From contig DUUS01000034.1 in assembly GCA_012841465.1 (NCBI GenBank), forward strand, positions 1 to 22,168: DNA of 22,168 nucleotides, given 5' to 3'. Positions 10,183 to 16,735 of the stretch are shown here, in pieces. A program made the position numbers and the translations under genes. The DNA comes from Mollicutes bacterium. GTDB taxonomy: Bacteria > Bacillota_I > Bacilli_A > RF39 > UBA660. The notes beneath the pieces are model-generated. The model ran no database searches, had not been told where the DNA came from, and was given only the letters and a program-made list of their open reading frames with translations. Positions within the stretch are counted from its first letter, which is position 1, and each line of letters opens with the position of its first letter.

Positions 10183-10699
10183 ATTGTTTTTTCTCCCTTA
10201 CTAAAATATCATTTATCCTTTTAAATAAAGAATAAGTAGAACTTATAATTATAAATATTATTAGTAGTATTATCATTAGTACTACATACCAGATTACATT
10301 TACTTCTTTTAAGTATTCAATTAAATATTTAATTAAAATTAAGATTGTATACTCAATTCCACTATTAAATAAATCAGGAATGATACTTATATATCTATCA
10401 ATACTTGTAGGTCCTATTAAACTAAGAAGAATTAATAATAAAATGGTGTAGGTACTAAATTCTGGCATAAATATTAAATGCCAAATAATAAACATATATT
10501 TTATTAAAGATGCTGAAAATGAAATAATTGCTTGTCTATCTAAATTTAAAAATAAAGAATATAATTTTATATTTTTAATATCAAATTTAAATCTTTTAAA
10601 TTTATAATTAAGATAAATTCCAAGAATTAAAGTTAAGATTAAAACAAATATTATAAAACTAGAATAATCAATTATACCTAGATATACTTCATTTATCAT
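10172..10699 (-). CDS. five-TM membrane protein of the ATPase locus, possible stator or coupling subunit
   Basis: The 175-residue protein has about five hydrophobic segments (near 13-31, 57-77, 83-97, 114-131, 134-155) and a charged C-terminal tail. It follows the epsilon-like gene by 1 bp, with AAAGAGGGA as its ribosome-binding site. In a normal F-type operon subunit a precedes c, and it carries a conserved Arg in a Leu-Arg-Leu-Phe-x-Asn-type helix. Here nothing lies in that position and this protein has no such helix. It does have Lys residues within hydrophobic segments (Lys67, Lys124). It could be a very divergent subunit a, a structural ring partner, or a coupling protein between the ATPase and the surface proteins. 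The family is not recognised. Confidence 0.8.
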   Translation of the reverse strand: MINEVYLGIIDYSSFIIFVLILTLILGIYLNYKFKRFKFDIKNIKLYSLFLNLDRQAIISFSASLIKYMFIIWHLIFMPEFSTYTILLLILLSLIGPTSIDRYISIIPDLFNSGIEYTILILIKYLIEYLKEVNVIWYVVLMIILLIIFIIISSTYSLFKRINDILVREKKQYEK

Positions 10700-10700
10700 A

Positions 10701-10952
10701 CTATCCCTCTTTAATGATTAAGTTAAATATATTATTACTGTGCATATAGTAAGCATTAATATCTTGGTAGTTTAAAGTATCATCTACTGTTTCTATATCA
10801 ATACTTCCCTCTATTTCACCTATTATAGGTAAATAATCTGGTAAAATAAGAAGATTATATTTACTACTTTTAATTCTTATTAATTTTACATCGTCTTTTA
10901 TTACTAGACCTTTTGAGAGAGTAAATATTTTAATCGTTATGTTCTTTTCCAT
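10701..10952 (-). CDS. F1 epsilon-like subunit, beta-sandwich domain only
   Basis: The 83-residue protein matches the N-terminal beta-sandwich of ATP synthase epsilon. A Leu-Leu-Ile-Leu-Pro-x-Tyr-x-Pro strand (about 34-42) followed by Ile-Glu-Gly corresponds to the family's Gly-Ile-Leu-Pro-x-His-x-Pro...Lys-x-Gly. Bacterial epsilon is usually 130-140 residues with a C-terminal two-helix domain that inhibits ATP hydrolysis in many species. That domain is absent here. The start overlaps the end of the beta-like gene by 23 bp and has AGGAAGG upstream. It probably sits at the foot of gamma and contacts the c-ring, without inhibiting hydrolysis. The assignment rests on the motif plus its position directly after beta. 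Confidence 0.85.
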   Translation of the reverse strand: MEKNITIKIFTLSKGLVIKDDVKLIRIKSSKYNLLILPDYLPIIGEIEGSIDIETVDDTLNYQDINAYYMHSNNIFNLIIKEG

Positions 10953-12291
10953 GATACCTTCCTATATATGCAAACTCTGATTCATCTACATCATCATATT
11001 TACCTTCAAGTATAGATTCTACATCAAAGAGTACATCTTTAATGTCTACTACTTCTCCTTTAATATTGGTATAATCCTCTGCTACATGCATTGGCTGAGT
11101 AAAGTAGTTCCTTAATTTTCTTGATCTAAAGAATATATTTTTATCTTCTATTGATAATTCTTCAATACCTAAAACAGCAATTATTTCTTCCAACTCTTCA
11201 TGTCTTGTTAAATATTTAATTACTTCTTCAACAAGGTTATAGTGTTTCTCCCCTATCTTTTCTACATCAATTAATTTACTTCTAGTTTTAAAAACATTAA
11301 CAGCTGGGTAGAGATTCTTTTCGGCTATCTTACGATCAAGGACTATTTGACCATCCATATGAGAGATAATTGCTTGAACAGCTTCATCATTCATATCATC
11401 AGCTGGTACATAAATAGCTTGGAATGAAGTGATTGTACCATTTGAATTTGAATTGATTCTCTCCTCTATAACACTTATATCAGATACCATAGTAGTTGGG
11501 TAACCATTTTCTACTGGCATTTGTTTTAATTCAGTAGATATTTCTGATTTTGCTTGAACATAGCGATACATATTATCTATAAATAATAATACATCTTGCT
11601 TTTTTTCATCTCTTAAATACTCAGTTAGTGTCAGTCCACCATAAATAGCTTTAGATCTAGAAGTTGGATTTTCTCCCATTTGACCAAATATCATTGTCAT
11701 TTTATCAAGTAAATTTGCTTCTTTCATTTCATCATAGAGTTCTTTTCCCTCTCTTGATCTCTCGCCAATTCCGACAAACACAGCATTTGAGCCAAAGTTT
11801 GTATAAACATTATTTATTAACTCTTTTATTAAAACAGTCTTACCCACACCTGCACCACCAAGTAGTCCCATCTTAAATCCTTTTTCAAGGGGAGCAAAAA
11901 AGTCGATTATTTTAATTCCAGTCCAGAGTATTTCTCCTTCTGTATTTACATCACTTAAATCAGGATTATCTATGTATACAGTTCTTTTGGTTTCCTTTTT
12001 AAATTTTTGACCATCAAGTAAATCTCCATAAGAGTTAAATACCTTTCCTAGTATTTCATCAGAGTATTGAATATTAAGGCCGGTATCTAGTTTACTTAAT
12101 ATAATTCCTCTTTTAAGACCAGTAACTCGGTAAAATGGTATACCTATAGCAATGTTACCTTCTATTTCAGCAATCTCGAAAAAGGCATTATTCTCACTAG
12201 AAAATAATATGTCACCAATTTTAACTTCTTTGCTAGAATTTAATAATATTTTTACGTTTAATTCTGAGAGTGCTATTATTTTCCCTATCAT
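10930..12291 (-). CDS. F1-like ATPase beta (catalytic) subunit
   Basis: The 453-residue protein is clearly homologous to ATP synthase beta over its whole length (usual length about 460-480). All catalytic elements are visible: P-loop GGAGVGKT (145-152, Lys151); Gly-Glu-Arg-Ser-Arg-Glu-Gly with catalytic Glu177 and Arg178; Walker B Leu-Leu-Phe-Ile-Asp-Asn (235-240); the adenine-stacking Tyr328 in Leu-Tyr-Pro-Ala-Val; and a DELSEED-like loop (Ile-Glu-Glu-Leu-Ser-Ile-Glu-Asp, 376-383) that couples to gamma. It should hydrolyse ATP. It follows the gamma-like gene by 1 bp, as in standard atp operons. The C-terminal tail is charged and divergent. I do not use the symbol atpD because the complex as a whole is not a standard ATP synthase. 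Confidence 0.95.
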   Translation of the reverse strand: MIGKIIALSELNVKILLNSSKEVKIGDILFSSENNAFFEIAEIEGNIAIGIPFYRVTGLKRGIILSKLDTGLNIQYSDEILGKVFNSYGDLLDGQKFKKETKRTVYIDNPDLSDVNTEGEILWTGIKIIDFFAPLEKGFKMGLLGGAGVGKTVLIKELINNVYTNFGSNAVFVGIGERSREGKELYDEMKEANLLDKMTMIFGQMGENPTSRSKAIYGGLTLTEYLRDEKKQDVLLFIDNMYRYVQAKSEISTELKQMPVENGYPTTMVSDISVIEERINSNSNGTITSFQAIYVPADDMNDEAVQAIISHMDGQIVLDRKIAEKNLYPAVNVFKTRSKLIDVEKIGEKHYNLVEEVIKYLTRHEELEEIIAVLGIEELSIEDKNIFFRSRKLRNYFTQPMHVAEDYTNIKGEVVDIKDVLFDVESILEGKYDDVDESEFAYIGRYHGKEHND

Positions 12292-12292
12292 A

Positions 12293-13066
12293 TTAAGATA
12301 CCTTTCTTCGATAATTTTCTATTATTTTTCTAAAATCTTTTTCTTTCTTTTCTTTGGACTTTTCTCTTTCTTTGTAGTATTCGAGTTCATCTATTTTTTT
12401 AAGTGATTCTCTAGTTATTTGTTGTCTCATAACATTTTCAGCAGCAAAGCTGCTTGCATCAGCTATTTTAAGCTGGTAGCTGATATAGGTAGTAATTAAG
12501 TTTACAAAGATGTTATTAATATCAGCTTCTATTACGAAGTCTTCATTGTAATTATTTATGTTATCTTTTTCAAATTCTACTGGAAATAATGGTTTTCTAG
12601 TTAAAGTAAAACTATTAATACTATTGTAATGATTATAAATAACATTAATTTGACTATAAGACATTTCTTTAATTCCTTTAAATATTATTTCTTCAATTAA
12701 ATTAAATTTATCTTTTAATTCTTCTTTAGATATTTTAAGAATTAAGTTACTTTTAATATCTCTCATCTTTTTACCAATAACTATTTTATGATTATTCTCA
12801 TGACTTTCCATTTCTTCATTTATTTTTTGATTAAAATTACCACAAAATCCATAATCATTACCTATATAAATATCTAGTACTGGGTTATTTTTATTAGGTT
12901 TTAAACTTTTATTATCTAACATTAAATTACGATTATATTGCACAGTAGTAATCATCTTAGTTAGTTCTTTTTCTATTTCAAGGTATTTATCAGCCTTCTT
13001 TTTAGCTGAATCTACTCTTAAAAGAGAATGGAAATTCATTACTTTAACGACGTTTTTTATTCTCAT
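12293..13066 (-). CDS. F1-like ATPase gamma (central stalk) subunit with extended C-terminus
   Basis: The 257-residue protein lies between the alpha- and beta-like genes, the normal place for gamma. Residues 69-79 (Gly-Asn-Asp-Tyr-Gly-Phe-Cys-Gly-Asn-Phe-Asn) match the family's Ser-Asp-x-Gly-Leu-Cys-Gly-x-Phe-Asn, and 209-218 match the C-terminal helix (family pattern Asn-x-x-Arg-Gln-x-x-Ile-Thr). The N-terminal helix begins a few residues later than usual. After the Ile-Thr motif the chain continues 39 residues, about 26 more than E. coli gamma, as a Lys/Glu-rich predicted helix. In known F1 the gamma C-terminus lies deep in the alpha/beta cavity, so this tail could protrude from the top of the hexamer. 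The ATG overlaps the alpha stop (ATGA) and has a strong AAGGAG. Confidence 0.88.
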   Translation of the reverse strand: MRIKNVVKVMNFHSLLRVDSAKKKADKYLEIEKELTKMITTVQYNRNLMLDNKSLKPNKNNPVLDIYIGNDYGFCGNFNQKINEEMESHENNHKIVIGKKMRDIKSNLILKISKEELKDKFNLIEEIIFKGIKEMSYSQINVIYNHYNSINSFTLTRKPLFPVEFEKDNINNYNEDFVIEADINNIFVNLITTYISYQLKIADASSFAAENVMRQQITRESLKKIDELEYYKEREKSKEKKEKDFRKIIENYRRKVS

Positions 13067-14382
13067 TTGAGCTCCTTAATAAAATCAAATGACTCAATTA
13101 TTTCTTCTTTTGTTTTAGGAGAATATTTATATTGATTTAAATTATCTAATATTCTTTTTCCATTTATCATTTCACTTTTTAATGTAGGACTCATTTCATC
13201 AAAGTTTGCTAGTTCATATACTTCTCTTTTTTCAATATAATCAAGTAATATTCTTCTAACTTTAGCACCTAGTATTTTCATACTTTCTTCTTGAACAGCT
13301 CCACCCAAGCGAGATACTGAAAGACCATAATCAATTGCTGGTTTTTGTCCTTTATTAAAGTTTTTACTTGAAAGTACTATTTGACCATCAGTAATAGAAA
13401 TTATATTAGTAGAGATATAGTCAGTTATATCTCCTCCCTTTGTTTCTACTACTGGGATTATTGTTATTGAACCACCATTTTTGTGCTGGCAACCTTTTTC
13501 AAGCATCCTTGAATGGGTATAGAATATATCAGATGGGTAAGCATCTCTTCCTGGATTCTTACCTGATATTAAACTAATCTCTCTGTATGCATCAGCATGT
13601 CTTTTTAAATCATCTATAACTACTAAAACATCATGTTTATATGAAAGGTAGTATTCTGCTATTGATAATGCTATATATGGTGTTAGTGAAAGTACTGTTG
13701 GTTTTTCATCATTAAAAGCTGCAAGAATCATGGTATATTCGAGTGCTCCTCTTTTACTTAACTCATAATAGATTTCTTTTACTTCTTTTTTAGTTTTACC
13801 AATTGCAACGTAGATACATAAAACCTTTTTTCCCTTTTGATTGACAATTATATCAAGTGTTAGTTGAGTTTTACCTGTTTTTTTATCTCCAATTATTAAT
13901 TGTCTTTGTCCTTTACCTACTGGGAATATCAGGTCAATACCTGATATTCCAGTTAAAAGTGGACGACTAACACTTGTTCTGTCCATAAATGGTATATTAG
14001 GATTTTCTATTTTAATTTTAGCTAAATCAGTAAATGGTTTATTAACTAGTTTATCTTCTCCAAAAATATCAAATATTCTTCCTATATAATGATTAGAAAT
14101 ATATGATTTAAATTCTTCATTAGTTCCATAAACTATATCACGAACATTTATTTTTTTATATTCTTTTAAGATAGCAATTATTACTGAGTTAGCTAGAATT
14201 TCAATTACATAGCCTATTGCTTTATCACCTATATTTACTTGTTCAAAAAAGCCAACATTTAAAAGACCTTTAGCTTCTACTATATAATCTTTTACTTTAA
14301 TTATTTTACCAGTATCATAAACATTTTCAGCTTTTTTCATACTATCTATTTTATTATCTAGTAAATTTTCTATATAACTCAT
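13063..14382 (-). CDS. F1-like ATPase alpha subunit, C-terminally shortened
   Basis: The 439-residue protein is homologous to ATP synthase alpha (usual length about 500-515). It shows P-loop GDKKTGKT (165-172), Walker B Val-Val-Ile-Asp-Asp (254-258), the Asp-Ala-Tyr-Arg-Glu and Gly-Arg-Asp-Ala-Tyr-Pro-Ser-Asp signatures (264-286), and Gly-Leu-Ser-Val-Ser-Arg with Arg358 at the position of the arginine finger that completes the catalytic site on beta. The N-terminus is near full length (Lys171 compared with Lys175 in E. coli). The chain stops soon after the Tyr-Ser-Pro motif (420-422), so the distal C-terminal helical region is missing. The ribosome-binding site is AAAGGAAG, 8 nt from ATG. The stop is TGA, which shows TGA is a stop in this organism. 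Confidence 0.95.
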   Translation of the reverse strand: MSYIENLLDNKIDSMKKAENVYDTGKIIKVKDYIVEAKGLLNVGFFEQVNIGDKAIGYVIEILANSVIIAILKEYKKINVRDIVYGTNEEFKSYISNHYIGRIFDIFGEDKLVNKPFTDLAKIKIENPNIPFMDRTSVSRPLLTGISGIDLIFPVGKGQRQLIIGDKKTGKTQLTLDIIVNQKGKKVLCIYVAIGKTKKEVKEIYYELSKRGALEYTMILAAFNDEKPTVLSLTPYIALSIAEYYLSYKHDVLVVIDDLKRHADAYREISLISGKNPGRDAYPSDIFYTHSRMLEKGCQHKNGGSITIIPVVETKGGDITDYISTNIISITDGQIVLSSKNFNKGQKPAIDYGLSVSRLGGAVQEESMKILGAKVRRILLDYIEKREVYELANFDEMSPTLKSEMINGKRILDNLNQYKYSPKTKEEIIESFDFIKELK

Positions 14383-14400
14383 AATGCATCTTCCTTTCTA

Positions 14401-15120
14401 TCATAAACTATAATCAAATAATTTATTTTGGTAAACTATTTTTATACCTTTAATTATTGATTCATCATAGATTGTTTTAATATTATTATTTAAATGATCA
14501 TAATTTTCTTCTTTTTTTCCGACTCTAACATAAATGGTTTGATCATTTTGATCTATTAAATTTTCAATATGATTTTTAAATTCTAAAATATTAAAGTCTT
14601 CTTTTTTATAATTTTCTAAATATTTTAATTCTTCTTTTGAAGCTATTTTCTTTAAAAAACTATATTGGACATTACTTTGATAAAGCATTACTTCGTAAAC
14701 TATATCAAAATATAGTTTCTCATTTAATGAATTTAATAAATTATAATGCTTCTCATTTTGATATTTATAATTCTTTTGAATAAACTTTAGAATTATATTT
14801 TGATTATCAAAATCAAATTTTTCATTTATCTTTTTTAAATCTTTTAATATACTAGAGTCTCGATATGACGGTATATCTATAATAGGATTAACATGATAAA
14901 CTTCTTTTTCTATATTAGATTCTTTATTTTCTTCACTTGAAGTAATGTTTTGTAACTCTTTATTTTTGAGTTCAATTAAATTATTATAATCTTCAAGTTT
15001 GTTTATAAATAATGACTTTAACCTATCATTAACTACTTTAGTAACATTAATTAACATAGTTGTCATTACACTAATTAAGAAAATAATTATAATAAAGATA
15101 CTTATAATAAGTGCATTCAT
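14401..15120 (-). CDS. b/delta fusion-like peripheral stalk protein
   Basis: The 239-residue protein lies between c and alpha, where b and delta genes normally stand; no separate delta gene exists. It has one N-terminal TM helix (about 4-25), a long charged, helix-rich middle (30-190), and a C-terminal sheet segment (about 196-239). The last 22 residues (Tyr-Asp-Glu-Ser-Ile-Ile-Lys-Gly-Ile...Leu-Phe-Asp-Tyr-Ser-Leu) echo the delta/OSCP ending (Asp-x-Ser-Leu-Ile-Gly-Gly...Ile-Asp-Gly-Ser). Most likely one protein provides both the membrane anchor and the cap that binds the top of the hexamer, comparable in concept with the mycobacterial b-delta fusion. It begins 2 bp after c with only a weak ribosome-binding site. 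The middle region has no recognisable motif. Confidence 0.78.
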   Translation of the reverse strand: MNALIISIFIIIIFLISVMTTMLINVTKVVNDRLKSLFINKLEDYNNLIELKNKELQNITSSEENKESNIEKEVYHVNPIIDIPSYRDSSILKDLKKINEKFDFDNQNIILKFIQKNYKYQNEKHYNLLNSLNEKLYFDIVYEVMLYQSNVQYSFLKKIASKEELKYLENYKKEDFNILEFKNHIENLIDQNDQTIYVRVGKKEENYDHLNNNIKTIYDESIIKGIKIVYQNKLFDYSL

Positions 15121-15122
15121 AA

Positions 15123-15368
15123 TTAATCTACCAATGGATTAAAGAATAATAACATAAATGTAAATGCAAATAAGAATAATAGAAATACTGTTGCTACAAT
15201 AAGTATTGTCATTACTGAATGAACAACATCTGATTTAGTTTCAGGATTTCTTCCAACTGCTTCTGCCACTTTAGAACCTAAAATTCCAATTCCAATTCCG
15301 ATTCCTAAAAAGGCTAGTCCGAGCATATTTCCTATTGCTGAGATTGTTGATGATAAAATTGATTCCAT
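15123..15368 (-). CDS. F-type ATPase c-ring subunit lacking the ion-binding carboxylate
   Basis: The 81-residue protein is a two-helix hairpin of the F-type c family. The glycine-rich first helix (Gly-Ile-Gly-Ile-Gly-Ile-Gly-Ile-Leu-Gly, 22-31) and polar loop Arg40-Asn41-Pro42 align without gaps to E. coli c (Arg41-Gln42-Pro43). The essential Asp61 of E. coli then corresponds to Thr60 (codon ACA, complement of 15189-15191). No Asp or Glu occurs in either membrane helix, and the second helix is unusually rich in Phe and Leu. The protein should still form a ring, but H+ or Na+ transport by the known mechanism appears impossible. It has the best Shine-Dalgarno sequence in the operon, as expected for a multi-copy ring subunit. 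Confidence 0.92.
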   Translation of the reverse strand: MESILSSTISAIGNMLGLAFLGIGIGIGILGSKVAEAVGRNPETKSDVVHSVMTILIVATVFLLFLFAFTFMLLFFNPLVD

Positions 15369-15374
15369 TTTATT

Positions 15375-15384
15375 TCACCCCTTT
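15375..15384 (-). promoter_or_regulatory. strong ribosome-binding site of the c subunit gene
   Basis: On the minus strand this reads AAAGGGGTGA, nearly the full complement of the 16S tail, 6 nt before ATG. It overlaps the stop of the preceding 447-residue protein gene. It is clearly stronger than the site of the following b/delta-like gene, consistent with many c copies per complex. Confidence 0.7.
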
Positions 15385-16726
15385 AATTATTTATAAATTT
15401 TGCCACTGCTTCATAATTTACTGGCATACCGTTATAAACAGCATCTTCTAGAGCTAGAACTACTTCATAGCCTAAATTTGTTATTTCAATATAGCTTTCC
15501 CAGCCGGAGCTAGTAGCTGCCCTATTTGGATTAATTGAAATAGATCTTAGCTTGGTGTTATCTGAGTATAGTGTTAAAACACCTGATTCTAATTTGTATA
15601 ATGGATCTATTTTTAAGTTAAAATATACTCTATCAAATGTTACTTTGGTAAACTCTATTTCATATTTAGGTTTATTTGTTCTGACATTGATAATGTCAAC
15701 TATTCTTTCAATAAAATTATTTTCATTTTCCTCATCAATAAATGAATAACCTAAACTTATTTTATATTCATGATTAGGTTCTAAGTTCAAAATACGATAT
15801 TTATTTTCTTCTTTATTTAACTCTATCTTATTTGTTGTTTCATTATTATTTATTAATAAGTAAACAGACTGGAATGTATTTGCTGGATCTATTACTGTAT
15901 AAAATACATCTATAAAAGTGATACTAGGAGATGTATCATTAAGTGATACCATTTTTTGATAATTTATTTTCTTACTATCTCTAGGTTCATGTTTATTAAC
16001 TGGAAGTGTTATCTGTGGTATATTATCTATTTTATCTTTTTCTTTTGGTTTAGTAGTTATTTCTTTTTCTACATATTCATTAGTACTTCCAATTAATTTT
16101 TTTAAATCTATTTCCTCTTTATTAAATGTTAATATCTCTTTAGCTACATCAAATTTAAATGAATCTGATGTTAATATTACTGAATTAAGAGTTTTGAGAT
16201 TGAGTTCATCATTTAATAATAGTGCATTACCTTGCTTATCAAGTATTATATATAAGTAACTAGAACCTATTATTTCTTTTTTATCATCAACAATTTCTTT
16301 ATCTACCATTAAATATCTACGATCAGCTAATTTATAAAATGAGGCAGAAGTATTTTTAACTATTTCTGTTTTACCATCATGTTTTAGTACTGTACCGTCT
16401 TCAAATGTTTGATAGATAGTTCCATATGCATATATTCTATAATCTTCATTACTTGATGATATAGTTTGCTTTCCTAAGTTATATTTTTCTAAATTTGTTT
16501 TTAAATAATAATTACCATCCCAGTTTTTAGATACTTCTCCACTTTCTTTTAAGTTAATAACATTATTTTTATTATCAAAAAAGTAAGTTCCCTCTTCTAC
16601 TTGATAGATACTTTTATCATAAGAAAGTACAGTTTTAACTCCATAGATAAATATTGCTATTGTGGCAATAACAATTACTGTAAAAAGTATAAATAATCTA
16701 ATGTTTTTTGTACCTAACTTTCTCAT
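15383..16726 (-). CDS. membrane-anchored protein with shared base domain and Fn3-like domains
   Basis: The 447-residue protein has an N-terminal TM anchor (about 10-29); a base domain (about 35-215) whose segment 136-172 (Arg-Tyr-Leu-Met...Ser-Ser-Tyr-Leu-Tyr-Ile...Gly-Asn) matches the other three anchored proteins; a charged linker (about 218-255); and two Fn3-like beta domains (about 265-355 and 358-447) with a Leu-x-Pro-x-x-x-Tyr strand near 313. It reads as a short version of the 1716-residue protein. It starts 9 bp after that gene, with AGAGGA as its ribosome-binding site, and ends immediately before c, occupying the place where subunit a would normally be. The N-in, C-out topology is inferred from the uncleaved-looking anchor. 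Family and ligand are unknown. Confidence 0.85.
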   Translation of the reverse strand: MRKLGTKNIRLFILFTVIVIATIAIFIYGVKTVLSYDKSIYQVEEGTYFFDNKNNVINLKESGEVSKNWDGNYYLKTNLEKYNLGKQTISSSNEDYRIYAYGTIYQTFEDGTVLKHDGKTEIVKNTSASFYKLADRRYLMVDKEIVDDKKEIIGSSYLYIILDKQGNALLLNDELNLKTLNSVILTSDSFKFDVAKEILTFNKEEIDLKKLIGSTNEYVEKEITTKPKEKDKIDNIPQITLPVNKHEPRDSKKINYQKMVSLNDTSPSITFIDVFYTVIDPANTFQSVYLLINNNETTNKIELNKEENKYRILNLEPNHEYKISLGYSFIDEENENNFIERIVDIINVRTNKPKYEIEFTKVTFDRVYFNLKIDPLYKLESGVLTLYSDNTKLRSISINPNRAATSSGWESYIEITNLGYEVVLALEDAVYNGMPVNYEAVAKFINN

Positions 16727-16735
16727 AATATCCTC

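Noticed and set aside
10930..14382. V/A-type ATPase, flagellar or type III secretion ATPase
   Set aside because: Alpha and beta carry F-type signatures (GDxxTGKT, GGAGVGKT with GERSREG, DELSEED-like loop), and gamma, epsilon and an F-type c hairpin accompany them. No flagellar or secretion genes are present.
9478..16726. Ordinary ATP synthase operon
   Set aside because: Order and core subunits match, but the c carboxylate is Thr, no subunit a is recognisable, epsilon and alpha are shortened, and four surface-type genes are interleaved without gaps. The canonical name would mislead.
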